Positions 1 to 8,535 of a DNA stretch of 64,000 bases are shown one piece after another (the stretch's first letter is position 1; each line of letters begins with the position of its first letter). The notes under the pieces are model-generated. The model saw only the letters and a list, made by a program, of their open reading frames with translations. It made no database searches and was not told the origin of the DNA. Both the position numbers and the translations under genes were made by a program. The DNA comes from an uncultured Clostridia bacterium (lineage in GTDB: Bacteria > Bacillota > Clostridia > Christensenellales > UBA1242), in assembly GCA_934754355.1 (NCBI GenBank), contig CAKVID010000004.1, positions 134,401 to 198,400 on the forward strand. Direction: 5' to 3'.

Positions 1-338
1 ATTCCATTCTCGTCAATTGACATTATTCCCAAATCTTTGAGCAATTGGTCGGTTATATCATATGGAAGAGTGATTTTGTATCTAGACGACTTGGAAATAT
101 TAGTATTTTCAACCATTGTCATCTCACATTCTTTACCATAATATTGTTCTATAATTGCCTTGATTTTATCAAAGATTTCTGGAATTTCAGTAAATATTTC
201 CACCTTTATTTGATGATTGTGAGAAATACTTAATTCTCCCGCACATTTGATAACAGCACTCAAAAAAGCAATAGAACAACAATCGCTCTCTATTTTACCT
301 TTCAATACTTCTAATTTTGCTTCGTTTGAAAATGACAT
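1..338 (-). CDS. whiA: WhiA-like DNA-binding protein, N-terminal part (runs off window)
   Basis: The 112 or so visible residues start MSFSNEAKLEVLKGKIESDC and continue with a Cys-Cys pair, AFLSAVIKCAGEL and a KITLPYD stretch. This is the pattern of the N-terminal LAGLIDADG-like domain of WhiA, the conserved Gram-positive regulator tied to sporulation and cell division. The C-terminal helix-turn-helix half lies beyond base 1. The ATG at 338 follows an AGGAGAAA ribosome site located in the end of the PHP gene, whose stop is 8 bases upstream, so the two are translationally close. In many Bacillota whiA follows rapZ and yvcK; here it directly follows a PHP gene and murB. Assignment is by motif only and the missing half prevents full confirmation. 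Confidence 0.8.
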   Translation of the reverse strand, partial: MSFSNEAKLEVLKGKIESDCCSIAFLSAVIKCAGELSISHNHQIKVEIFTEIPEIFDKIKAIIEQYYGKECEMTMVENTNISKSSRYKITLPYDITDQLLKDLGIMSIDENG

Positions 339-346
339 TATTTCTC

Positions 347-1081
347 CTATTTAATAAAGTTAGGTTTGTCCTTGATATTAACAATTTGACTTAGAGGAAT
401 ATTATATTTCTCTACATAGTTCCATGCTCTATTATTTTTGCCCACACTATATTTATCATGAGCATCACTATTTATTATAAATTTCACACCAGTTGCCACC
501 ATCTTCTCTATATCTTCACGACTGAAATTAATTCTCTTGCCATTAAGTTCGATGTACACACCTCTCTTAACACATTCTTTGGCAACCGCTTCGCAATCTA
601 CATAACAATTAGCATATTGCATATGTGCAATAATATTAATTCTATGCTTTCTAATCGCTTGGATATATGCATTTGTGTTTCTCTCTATCTGCGATTTAGT
701 TGGCTTCGTGCCCAGCAAATTAGGAAGTGTAAATTTGAAGAATTGCTTAATGCCTACTTTGGTCATTTTATGAAATCCAAGCACAACAACATCAAGACCT
801 TCTAATTCTTCGTCACTAATATCTATTCCGCCATCACAAGATATCAAATTTGCTTCAATTCCAAGCAAAATTTTCACTTTGTATTTATCTCTAATTTTCT
901 CTATGTCTACACGCATTTTATCCAAATCGCCATGCTTGATGTGATATTTAGATTTATAACAGTGTTCTGTAATTGCAATATATTTTAGCCCCAAATTCTC
1001 CGCTTGCATTACATTTTCTTCAATAGTGCTTGTCCCGTGTGTATATGTTGTATGTGTATGGAAATCTCCAATCAATTTCAT
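347..1081 (-). CDS. PHP-domain phosphoesterase
   Basis: This 244-residue protein has the metal-binding signatures of the PHP (polymerase and histidinol phosphatase) family: DFHTHTTYTHG near the N-terminus, ITEHCY around residue 40, GIEAN near residue 75, IIAHMQY near 155 and NSDAHD near 210. These His/Asp/Glu residues normally bind a two- or three-metal centre that hydrolyses phosphoesters. Length and motif order fit the YcdX-like, single-domain branch rather than DNA polymerase PHP domains. It sits between murB and whiA on the same strand with short gaps (16 and 8 bases), so it is probably cotranscribed. Its substrate cannot be read from sequence. Histidinol phosphatase is possible, but there is no his gene nearby. 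Confidence 0.85.
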   Translation of the reverse strand: MKLIGDFHTHTTYTHGTSTIEENVMQAENLGLKYIAITEHCYKSKYHIKHGDLDKMRVDIEKIRDKYKVKILLGIEANLISCDGGIDISDEELEGLDVVVLGFHKMTKVGIKQFFKFTLPNLLGTKPTKSQIERNTNAYIQAIRKHRINIIAHMQYANCYVDCEAVAKECVKRGVYIELNGKRINFSREDIEKMVATGVKFIINSDAHDKYSVGKNNRAWNYVEKYNIPLSQIVNIKDKPNFIK

Positions 1082-1097
1082 TTTCTCTCCTAGTTTT

Positions 1098-2000
1098 TTA
1101 TAGATATTTAATCTCTGTTTGCAAATCTATATTATAAGTTTTCTTAAATTCTGCTTTAATTTCTTCTATTAATTTCTTGATATCAGCACTTGTTGCATTG
1201 CCTTTGTTCATTATAAAATTAGCGTGTTTATCGGATACAATTGCATCATTTACACTCTTGCCTTTAATCCCCATATCATCTAGCATTTTGCTAATATTAA
1301 GACCATCAATTCTCTTGAACACACACCCCGCAGAGAAACCTTTGGGTTGATTTAAATTTCTTTTGTTCAGAGTATCTTTGCATATTTGATTAATAATATC
1401 GCTATCTAAATGTTGCAATTTAAGACCAACTCTTAAAATTATGTATTTATTACATTTAAAGACACTATCTCTATAACCAAATAAGCAATTATCTTGACTA
1501 AAATAAGTAATCTTACCCGTGTCAATATTATATGCCACTACATATTCTACAAGTCTAGACATCTCAAAGCCATAACAACTAGCATTCATGTACACAGCAC
1601 CACCAATCGTTCCGGGTATTCCCACACTCTCTTCAAACCCACCAAGTGAATGTTCTAGAGTAAATTTGTATGCTATACTTAGTTGCACTGCCGAACCCAT
1701 CTCTATAATGTCATCAATTTCTTCAATATGACAGAAGTCTCCACCAAGTTTGATTACAGCCCCGCTATAATTATCCACAAGGACATTACTTCCGCCACCC
1801 AAGATAAAGATAGATAGATTTAACTTGTGCAAATAATCTACAGTATCAATTAAATTCTCTATAGTGTTGATTTCTAGATAAATTATAGACTTAGCACTAA
1901 TTCTAAAAGTATTAAGGCGAAGCAAATCTTTATTAAATTCGACAACCCCTCTTGCATTTACTTTCTGTAAGAAACTTTTACTTATTTTTTGTACTTTCAT
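1098..2000 (-). CDS. murB: UDP-N-acetylenolpyruvoylglucosamine reductase (MurB)
   Basis: MurB reduces UDP-GlcNAc-enolpyruvate to UDP-MurNAc with FAD and NADPH in the cytoplasm, the second committed step of peptidoglycan synthesis. The 300-residue length fits the type II family. The FAD-binding domain shows LGGGSNVLVDN (about residues 67-77) and SVGIPGTIGGAVYMNASCYG; FGYRDSVF, SAGCVFKR and a C-terminal QTEIKYL with the expected Glu follow. The proton-donating Ser of the usual G-S-x-F-K motif is read here as Cys226 (GCVFK). The gene begins the murB-PHP-whiA cluster. Its ATG has only a weak GGGG site seven bases upstream, and an AT-rich promoter-like stretch lies near 2062-2090. Confidence 0.95.
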   Translation of the reverse strand: MKVQKISKSFLQKVNARGVVEFNKDLLRLNTFRISAKSIIYLEINTIENLIDTVDYLHKLNLSIFILGGGSNVLVDNYSGAVIKLGGDFCHIEEIDDIIEMGSAVQLSIAYKFTLEHSLGGFEESVGIPGTIGGAVYMNASCYGFEMSRLVEYVVAYNIDTGKITYFSQDNCLFGYRDSVFKCNKYIILRVGLKLQHLDSDIINQICKDTLNKRNLNQPKGFSAGCVFKRIDGLNISKMLDDMGIKGKSVNDAIVSDKHANFIMNKGNATSADIKKLIEEIKAEFKKTYNIDLQTEIKYL

Positions 2001-2142
2001 ATTTTACCCCAAATATTAATTTTTTTCAAGTCTTTTCAAGTGCACGAAATATATTTTATAATATAATATCTACTTATGATATATATGCAAATTGAGTTAA
2101 AAATTTATTCAAAAATGCAAATAATTTTATTATTTTTTGAAT

Positions 2143-2174
2143 AAAAAAAGTGGCAACAAAAAGTTCCCGCTTTT
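2143..2174 (-). terminator. Intrinsic terminator after ldh
   Basis: On the minus strand AAAAGCGGGAAC (2174-2163) faces GTTGCCACTTTT (2157-2146) across a five-T loop, with two mismatches, followed by a T run. It lies about 40 bases beyond the ldh stop and separates that operon from murB. Confidence 0.65.
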
Positions 2175-2212
2175 AAGTATTAGCAAATAGAATTGCTAGA
2201 AATTTATTTAAT

Positions 2213-3121
2213 TTATAATCTTATCTTCTCTTTATCTTTCTTAATCTTATCAATAGAATATTGCAATTTATTTTCATCTTCTTTGGTTAATGTGATATAA
2301 AGGGATTTCTTTACTCCGCTTTTATTAACTATAGAAGGGATTGAGAAGTAGCAATCATGAAGTTTATTATACGCAGATATTGATAGAATAATATTTTCAT
2401 TATTTAGTATTGCTTTCGTAATTTTCAATAGAGACATTCCTATTCCATAACTAGTATTTCCCTTTTTGGCAATAATATCATAAGCACTATCTGTTACTTC
2501 TCTACTAATCTCATTCATTTGATTTTCAGATAAGAAGTTTTCTGCTTTTTCCAAACCAATAATAACATTATTCCAAGGAATAAACTCACTATCCCCATGT
2601 TCTCCAATCACATATCCATGTATGCTCTTAGGATTAATTCCCAATTTCTCTGCCACTAAATATCTAAGTCTAGCACTATCAAGTGTAGTTCCACTACCCA
2701 ATACTTTATGCGATGGAAGGCCAGACAATCTATAAGTAATATCCGTCATTATATCTAATGGATTAGTTGCAACCAAGTAAATTCCATTAAATCCACTAAC
2801 CTTTATCTTTTCTATAATATCCTTGAAAACTACAGTATTTTTATCTATTAAATCAGTTCTGGTTTCTCCTACATTTTGATTTTTGCCTGCACAAATACAT
2901 ACAATTGTAGCATCAGAACAATCAGAATAATCCCCCGCATAACACTTAAAAGTCTGAGGGGCATAAGACATTGCATGGCTCAAATCTTGAGCCTCGCCCT
3001 CAGCCTTAGCCTTATTGATATCTATTAATACCAATTCATCAATACCTACACCATTAACAACCATTGCGTAAGCATAACTCATTCCCACATTTCCACAACC
3101 AACAATTACAATCTTCTTCAT
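2213..3121 (-). CDS. ldh: L-lactate dehydrogenase
   Basis: This NAD-dependent dehydrogenase should interconvert pyruvate and L-lactate in fermentation. The Rossmann motif is near the N-terminus as VGCGNVGMSYA, then LVLIDI with the NAD-selective Asp, the NPLDIMT stretch and GEHGDSE with the catalytic His. In the mobile loop the specificity residue is Gln (GKNQNVGETR), which favours lactate over malate; malate dehydrogenases have Arg there. Length (302) fits the family. The start ATG overlaps the stop of the upstream radical SAM gene by four bases (ATGA), so the two are translationally coupled. The functional link between them is unclear. Lactate versus 2-hydroxyacid specificity is inferred from the loop only. 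Confidence 0.92.
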   Translation of the reverse strand: MKKIVIVGCGNVGMSYAYAMVVNGVGIDELVLIDINKAKAEGEAQDLSHAMSYAPQTFKCYAGDYSDCSDATIVCICAGKNQNVGETRTDLIDKNTVVFKDIIEKIKVSGFNGIYLVATNPLDIMTDITYRLSGLPSHKVLGSGTTLDSARLRYLVAEKLGINPKSIHGYVIGEHGDSEFIPWNNVIIGLEKAENFLSENQMNEISREVTDSAYDIIAKKGNTSYGIGMSLLKITKAILNNENIILSISAYNKLHDCYFSIPSIVNKSGVKKSLYITLTKEDENKLQYSIDKIKKDKEKIRL

Positions 3122-4050
3122 ATAATCTCCTTAAATCTATCTCCTTGATAAATATTATCTCTATCCAATTTAGCATTTATGCTATTTAATATTATCTTCT
3201 TGTGCAACGCCCACTCTGGTGCTACAAAATCCTCTTTGGGTGGGTCCCCCGTAATTCTATGTACAATTATTTTTTTATCCAAATTTTTAATTATTTTAGC
3301 TACAGTATCTACATAATATTCAAGTGTGATTGGCGTGTACTGATAATTTCTCATCATTGCCTGCAACTTGGTATTTGCTAGAACATAAGTATTATGTATC
3401 TTAATACCTTTGGCTTTGCTTTCATTTATTACTTGAACAGTATGAAGAATACTCTCTTCACTTTCTCCTGGCAAGCCAACCATCAAATGCGCCACAGTAT
3501 TAATATCAAATTCATTAAGTATCTTACAAGCCTTAATATAATCGTCCGTACTATAACATCTATTAATAACATTGCCTATATCATCATCGGCAGTTTGCAG
3601 ACCTAATTCTACACATACATAATATTTGTCTTTGAACAAACTAAGCATTTTTGCTATCTGATAATTAATAAGGTCGGGTCTAGTCGCCACCTCCAATCCA
3701 ACAATCTTATCGCTAACAGATAGCGCTGTTTCATATAATTTCTTCAAAGTATCAATATCTGCATATGTACCACTGAATGATTGAAAATATACAATGAAAT
3801 TATCCGCACGCTCTCCTCTATAACTACTGAGGAATACTTCAATCTGATTTCTAATTGACATTAGCCTATCATCTAACACACCTTTAATATTCTCTCCCGC
3901 ACCTTTTGAGCCACAGAATATACAACCACCATAGCCTTTGGTGCCATCTCTATTAGGACAAGAGAAACCTCCGTCCACACATATTTTGAGTGTACGCTTA
4001 CCAAACTTATTTTTTAAATAACTATTCAAGTGATTATATCTATCTATCAT
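3118..4050 (-). CDS. TIGR01212/YhcC-family radical SAM protein
   Basis: The N-terminus YNHLNSYLKNKFGKR followed by FSCPNRDG and GGCIFC is characteristic of the YhcC (TIGR01212) radical SAM family. Cys31, Cys43 and Cys46 (C-x11-C-x2-C) would hold the 4Fe-4S cluster that cleaves S-adenosylmethionine. YVCVELGLQT, HLMVGLPGE and the C-terminal HRITGDPP also match the family. The 310-residue length is normal. The physiological substrate is not firmly established for the family, and RNA or tRNA modification is often suggested. It heads a two-gene operon with ldh. No clear Shine-Dalgarno precedes the ATG, and the structured repeat block at 4056-4349 lies immediately upstream. Confidence 0.88.
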   Translation of the reverse strand: MIDRYNHLNSYLKNKFGKRTLKICVDGGFSCPNRDGTKGYGGCIFCGSKGAGENIKGVLDDRLMSIRNQIEVFLSSYRGERADNFIVYFQSFSGTYADIDTLKKLYETALSVSDKIVGLEVATRPDLINYQIAKMLSLFKDKYYVCVELGLQTADDDIGNVINRCYSTDDYIKACKILNEFDINTVAHLMVGLPGESEESILHTVQVINESKAKGIKIHNTYVLANTKLQAMMRNYQYTPITLEYYVDTVAKIIKNLDKKIIVHRITGDPPKEDFVAPEWALHKKIILNSINAKLDRDNIYQGDRFKEII

Positions 4051-4055
4051 ATTCT

Positions 4056-4195
4056 AGGAAGTTGAGGGTAGCACAAATGCTTGCATTTGTATTGCCGAAA
4101 CGACGACGAATTCAATCATGTGATGCCACAAGATATTGTGGAGCTGCGTATAGCAACTTGGGTTGTGAACAAAGCGAACAACACTACATCACATA
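4056..4195. repeat. Structured repeat, unit 1 of tandem pair
   Basis: First of two ~140-base units. The left part (4059-4117) differs from unit 2 at only two of 59 positions and contains the hairpin ACAAATGC-TT-GCATTTGT. The right part can fold as a multi-arm structure: an outer stem ATGTGATG/CATCACAT (4118-4125 with 4187-4194), an inner perfect hairpin CCACAA-GATA-TTGTGG (4126-4141), an imperfect AGCTGC/GCAACT hairpin, and GTTGT/ACAAC. The strand is undecided because inverted repeats look alike on both strands. Short reading frames cross it, but base-paired structure explains the sequence better. Confidence 0.8.
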
Positions 4196-4205
4196 AATTA
4201 TATTC

Positions 4206-4349
4206 AGGCAAGTTGAGAGTAGCACAAATGCTTGCATTTGTATTACCGAAACGACGACGAATTCAATCTATGTAACCACGATTTATCGTGGGATTTGCGT
4301 AGCAAATTGATTTGTGAATTAAATGAACAAAGCAATATCACATAGATTG
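4206..4349. repeat. Structured repeat, unit 2 of tandem pair
   Basis: Second unit, about 150 bases after the first. The left part (4210-4268) is nearly identical to unit 1. The right part differs in sequence but keeps the pairing: outer stem CAATCTATGT/ACATAGATTG (4264-4273 with 4340-4349), inner hairpin CCACGA-TTTA-TCGTGG (4275-4290), ATTTGC-GTA-GCAAAT, and TTTGT/ACAAA. It lies between the divergent starts of the radical SAM gene and the M1 peptidase gene, so it could be part of either leader, an independent RNA or a mobile repeat. Confidence 0.8.
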
Positions 4350-4508
4350 CAACATAAGTATTTTATCAAAAAAAATTAAATTTGCAAACTATCTATTATG
4401 ATATGTCATAAATCTTTAACCTCACGAATAGATATATTTAAAACTATGTGCGAGATAATTTCAATACGTACATTTTTTTGAAAGTTATTAAATGAAGGAT
4501 ATGGTTTT

Positions 4509-5993
4509 ATGAAATTTAAAAAATATTTATTACTTGCATTTCTTCCACTAATATTTTTAATTACTGCGTGCAAACAAGATGAAGTATTAAATGCAAGCAA
4601 AAATTTGACAACCTATACAATAGATGTAACACTAAACGATAATAAAACTCTAGATTGCAAACAAACAGTTAGATACAGAAATAATACTGGCACTAGCCTT
4701 AATAACATTATGTTCCATTTGTATCCTCAAAGTTTTAGGACAGGCGCCAAGTCTAGTGTTGTTAGTTCTCTTAATTACAAGAAGTGTTATTACAACGGAG
4801 CAAGCGAAGGTAACTTGACAATCACTCGCCAACTTGTAAATAGCGAAGATAGCAAAATAGAGATATGTGGCAACGATGAAGATATTGCAAATGTCTCATT
4901 ACACAAAACCTTGCAACCAAATGACTATGTAGATATTTACTTTGAATACACCGTAACAATGCCTAATATTAATCATCGTTTTGGCTACGGAGACGATACT
5001 ATTAATATAGCCAACTTTTACCCTATTGCTTGTATGTACGAGAATGGCAACTATGTAATTGATAGTTATCATTACAATGGCGACCCTTTCTATAGTGAGG
5101 TGGCAAATTACAATATTACCCTTACTGCTAATTCATCTTTAAAACTTGCAACATCGGGAAGTATAAATAATACAGTTAGCACAGACACAACGAATACATA
5201 TTCAATGCAAGCACTTGCAGTCAGAGATTTCGCAATGGTACTTTCTGACAAATTCAATGTAGTTTCTGACAAAGTCGGCAATACTACTATCAATTACTAT
5301 TATTACAATAACAAATATCCCAATGAAGCAATTAAAGCAAGTGTTGACAGCGTAAGTACTTTCAATCGCATATTTGGAACATATCCATATAGTACTCTAA
5401 GCGTTGTCGAGAGCGACTTTGTGCATGGCGGAATGGAGTATCCAAATTTAGTTCTTATATCTGATATGGTAGATGTTCAGAGTGATTACATCAATGTAAT
5501 TGTTCATGAAATAGCACATCAATGGTGGTATGGACTTGTAGGCAATAATGAATTTAATTATGGCTGGTTGGACGAAGGACTAACAGAATATTCAACCGTT
5601 CTTTTCTACGAAGAAAATCCCGAATATAATGTTAACACCAAAGAATTAATTAAGAACACTACTAATAGTTTCGTAACTTTCGTTGATGTATACACAAAAG
5701 TATTTAAGAAAGTAGATACTACTATGAATAGAAAACTAGATGAGTACAATAACGAAAGCGAATATGTATATATTGCATATGTGAAAGGAATGCTTATTTT
5801 TGATAGTCTCAAAGATTTACTTGGTAAAGAGAAATTCTTGAAATGTTTGCAAACTTACTTTAATGAAAATAAATTCAAAATTGCCACATCAGATAATTTG
5901 ATTGAGGCATTTAACAAGAGTAGTAAATGCAACCTAAGAGACATATTTGAATCATGGATTAACGGCAAAGTTAAAATAGTAGAAATTAAATAA
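4509..5993 (+). CDS. M1-family zinc metallopeptidase, lipoprotein
   Basis: The protein has a lipoprotein signal peptide (basic start, hydrophobic core, lipobox ITAC with Cys21), so it is probably anchored on the outer face of the membrane. The zinc site HEIAH (333-337) and Glu356 give the HExxH-x18-E spacing of gluzincin M1 peptidases. HGGMEYP upstream corresponds to the GxMEN substrate-binding motif. The N-terminal ~200 residues resemble the beta-rich M1 domain, and the C-terminus is a helical tail. At 494 residues it is shorter than classic 850-residue aminopeptidases and fits the compact bacterial type. The ATG follows GAAGGA. Aminopeptidase activity on peptides outside the cell is inferred. 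A double hairpin follows the stop. Confidence 0.9.
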   Translation: MKFKKYLLLAFLPLIFLITACKQDEVLNASKNLTTYTIDVTLNDNKTLDCKQTVRYRNNTGTSLNNIMFHLYPQSFRTGAKSSVVSSLNYKKCYYNGASEGNLTITRQLVNSEDSKIEICGNDEDIANVSLHKTLQPNDYVDIYFEYTVTMPNINHRFGYGDDTINIANFYPIACMYENGNYVIDSYHYNGDPFYSEVANYNITLTANSSLKLATSGSINNTVSTDTTNTYSMQALAVRDFAMVLSDKFNVVSDKVGNTTINYYYYNNKYPNEAIKASVDSVSTFNRIFGTYPYSTLSVVESDFVHGGMEYPNLVLISDMVDVQSDYINVIVHEIAHQWWYGLVGNNEFNYGWLDEGLTEYSTVLFYEENPEYNVNTKELIKNTTNSFVTFVDVYTKVFKKVDTTMNRKLDEYNNESEYVYIAYVKGMLIFDSLKDLLGKEKFLKCLQTYFNENKFKIATSDNLIEAFNKSSKCNLRDIFESWINGKVKIVEIK

Positions 5994-6002
5994 AACCGAG
6001 AA

Positions 6003-6070
6003 AAGGCAAGGATACTATATCCTTGCCTTATATCATCTCGCTAGAAGATAAGAATAATATATCTTATCTT
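6003..6070 (+). terminator. Tandem hairpins after M1 peptidase gene
   Basis: AAGGCAAGGATA/TATCCTTGCCTT (6003-6014 with 6018-6029, loop CTA) is a perfect 12-bp stem but lacks a T run. A second 9-bp stem AAGATAAGA/TCTTATCTT (6045-6053 with 6062-6070) is followed by ACTTTTATT. Together they probably terminate the M1 transcript. Confidence 0.6.
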
Positions 6071-6228
6071 ACTTTTATTATGTGCGCATATCAAAAATAA
6101 TATACATAAAAAATTAAAAATTTTTTACTGCTATTTATTGCCAAAAAGTAAATAAAATATTACAATTAGTGTAATGAACAAGTCAAAAAAGTAAATATAT
6201 TCAAATTATATACTTATGAGGAAATATT

Positions 6229-8010
6229 ATGGTTGAATTAGAAGATAAGAAGAAAATGAAAGGTCTGAAGAACCTAAAAAAATACTTATGGTATTTCAAG
6301 AAGTATCGTTTACTTTGCATGATGTTTTGGCTAACCTTAGTACTTTCGGCAGTAATTAGTTTCTTTGCTCCCATGGTTCTAGGCGATGTAATATCCAATA
6401 TGACTATAACTCAGGATTTCTCGCTTGCATGGAAATTTGCATTATTATTTTTCGGACTAGAATTACTATCTATAATACTAGGACTAATTCGCGTGCCGTT
6501 CTTCAAGAAATTAGAGAACTATGTTAAGCGTGATGTTAAATTAGATGTTATAAGAAATTCATTCAATATAAATATTGGCGAATATGAGAATTTAGGCAAC
6601 GGACTTTTTGTAACTCGTTTAACTACCGACTTGAATTCTCTAGCCGATTCATTCAAATCAATTAGTGAGACAATTATCTCTTTCGTAAGCAAAGTTGGAT
6701 TTATTATTTATGTTACAATTATTAATTACTGGATTGGATTATATTTAATACTATTTATAATCATTAGATATTTAATTTATCAAATTCGTATTCATTACTT
6801 TGCTAAATTAAAACCTAAGGTACTCAATAAAGGCGAAGAAATAAATTCGCTTATAGGCGAAAGTGTAAGAGGCATTAAGGATATTAAAACATTGGGGCTA
6901 AGCAGTAGCATACTTTCTCATGTAAATACTCTTCAAGACGAATACGCCAAGAAAGATAATAACGAATGGTATGTAGGCACTTTCTTATCTTCACTTGCCA
7001 CACTTGTTAGTGCATTATGTAATTTACTATTTGTGGGAATATGCATTTGGTTAATTCGTGCTGGAAGTCTAGACCTTGCCGTCTTCTATACAATATATAT
7101 TTACAAAAATAATGTTATGGATTTTGCCGTACAACTGGGCAATTTGCAAAATTACTTCAAAGAAATGGAAGTCAATGCTTTCAGAGTATTCGAACTTATG
7201 GATAATACTAAATATTTGCATGATAAATTTGGCACTGTATTCGTTGATAAATGTGAAGGCAAGATTGAATTTAAAGATGTTACTTTTGCTTATGTTAGAG
7301 GAGAAACTATACTAGACAATGTTAGTTTCACAATCAATCCTAATACTCATATTGCTTTCGTAGGAGAGAGTGGTTGCGGTAAATCTACCATTGTTGCACT
7401 TATATGCAAATTGTACGACCCATCAGCAGGAATTATATATTTTGATGGAGTAGATAGTCTAACTCTTGACCAATCATTTGGCAAGAATGTTAGCATGATA
7501 AACCAATTCCCTTATGTATTCAATCTAACCATTAGAGAGAATATGCAACTTGTCAACCCCGATGTAACAGATAGAGAAATCTATGAGGCTTTGAAATTAG
7601 CCAATGCTGATGAATTTGTGAAAGCACTACCCGACAAATTAGATAGTTTCTTGGGAGAAGGCGGAACAAGGCTTAGTGGCGGACAGAAACAAAGAATTTG
7701 TATTGCAAGAGCATTACTAAAAAATAGCAAGATAATTATATTTGACGAAGCAACAAGTGCTCTAGATAATATCAGTCAAGAGAAAGTTATGGAAAATGTA
7801 GAAGAACTAAAGAAGAACCACACCATAATAACTATTGCTCATAGACTATCTACTATTGAAGATTGCGATACAATCTACTTTGTAAAGAAAGGCAAGATTG
7901 TAGCATCTGGAACTCACAAAGAATTGATGGCAAAAAATCAGCAATATAGAAATTTGTATCACAAACAGAAGAAAGAACAAGACTTAATCCCAACAACCGA
8001 AGCAGAATAA
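6229..8010 (+). CDS. ABC exporter half-transporter (fused permease and ATPase)
   Basis: This 593-residue protein has an N-terminal six-helix membrane domain (about 25-310) and a C-terminal nucleotide-binding domain. The latter shows Walker A GESGCGKST (about 379-387), the Q-loop at MINQFP, the signature LSGGQ, Walker B IIIFDEA and the H-loop TIAHR. This is the domain order of type IV (MsbA/LmrA-like) exporters, which work as dimers; no partner half is adjacent, so a homodimer is likely. The substrate cannot be inferred, and lipids, drugs or peptides are all possible. The ATG has GAGGA a few bases upstream. It stands alone between terminators. Confidence 0.92.
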   Translation: MVELEDKKKMKGLKNLKKYLWYFKKYRLLCMMFWLTLVLSAVISFFAPMVLGDVISNMTITQDFSLAWKFALLFFGLELLSIILGLIRVPFFKKLENYVKRDVKLDVIRNSFNINIGEYENLGNGLFVTRLTTDLNSLADSFKSISETIISFVSKVGFIIYVTIINYWIGLYLILFIIIRYLIYQIRIHYFAKLKPKVLNKGEEINSLIGESVRGIKDIKTLGLSSSILSHVNTLQDEYAKKDNNEWYVGTFLSSLATLVSALCNLLFVGICIWLIRAGSLDLAVFYTIYIYKNNVMDFAVQLGNLQNYFKEMEVNAFRVFELMDNTKYLHDKFGTVFVDKCEGKIEFKDVTFAYVRGETILDNVSFTINPNTHIAFVGESGCGKSTIVALICKLYDPSAGIIYFDGVDSLTLDQSFGKNVSMINQFPYVFNLTIRENMQLVNPDVTDREIYEALKLANADEFVKALPDKLDSFLGEGGTRLSGGQKQRICIARALLKNSKIIIFDEATSALDNISQEKVMENVEELKKNHTIITIAHRLSTIEDCDTIYFVKKGKIVASGTHKELMAKNQQYRNLYHKQKKEQDLIPTTEAE

Positions 8011-8020
8011 ATAAAAAACA

Positions 8021-8053
8021 AAAAACTGGTAAGTATTATACTTATCAGTTTTT
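8021..8053. terminator. Bidirectional terminator between convergent genes
   Basis: AAAAACTGGTAAGTA (8021-8035) pairs with TACTTATCAGTTTTT (8039-8053) through a TTA loop with one wobble pair. A-tracts and T-tracts flank both sides, so it can serve the ABC gene on plus and the AcnX operon on minus. Confidence 0.85.
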
Positions 8054-8079
8054 TATTATTAAATAAATATTTATTAAAT

Positions 8080-8535
8080 TTATTTATCTTCTTTCTTCTC
8101 TACAATTACTGTTCCGTCTGCATTAATTGTAATAGTATCGCCAGTAGATACATATTTTAGGAATTTATCTCCCAATCTATCTATAGCAATAATACTACTA
8201 TTTTCCCAGTTTCTTGCAAGAATAATTCCAGATGCTGCAAGACTATCTATACTCTCGCTAAATAGCATTGCACTAGGATTAATTCCCATAGAACAGATAG
8301 TTTGTATAACCAAACCACCAGTTGTAGACCCAATTGTCTTAGGCAAACACAAAATTCTGCCTGTTAGTAATTTCTTGTATAGGTCGGGATTATTTTGGTC
8401 AGAACTAATAACTTTCTTTGCATTCTTTAATGCACTTTTTTGGAAAGTTGCAAGTGTATTCACACCCTGTCTACTAACGATTGCTTCGCCCTTCAATTCT
8501 CCGCCGGCTATTACTCTTCCGCTAAATTTTTTCAT
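8080..8535 (-). CDS. Aconitase X swivel (small) subunit, DUF126 type
   Basis: The 151-residue protein reads as the swivelling domain of aconitase X (formerly DUF126): GRVIAGGELKGEAIVS near the start, then GRILCLPKTIGSTTGG and the C-terminal DRLGDKFLKYVSTGDTI. The Ser/Thr-rich GSTTGG loop is the substrate-binding part in the family. It overlaps the upstream catalytic-subunit gene by four bases (ATGA), so the two subunits should be made in step and form one dehydratase. Characterised AcnX enzymes include bacterial cis-3-hydroxy-L-proline dehydratase and archaeal phosphomevalonate dehydratase; which reaction applies here cannot be told. Confidence is high for family and low for substrate. Confidence 0.88.
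   Translation of the reverse strand: MKKFSGRVIAGGELKGEAIVSRQGVNTLATFQKSALKNAKKVISSDQNNPDLYKKLLTGRILCLPKTIGSTTGGLVIQTICSMGINPSAMLFSESIDSLAASGIILARNWENSSIIAIDRLGDKFLKYVSTGDTITINADGTVIVEKKEDK

Noticed and set aside
458..805. Open frame on plus inside the PHP gene
   Set aside because: It is antisense to a gene with clear catalytic motifs and has no ribosome site; it is a shadow of that gene.
3990..4275. Open frames reading KLRVAQMLAFVLPKRRRIQS twice across the tandem repeat
   Set aside because: They lack ribosome sites, and the sequence is explained by inverted repeats with compensatory changes, so translation is not expected.
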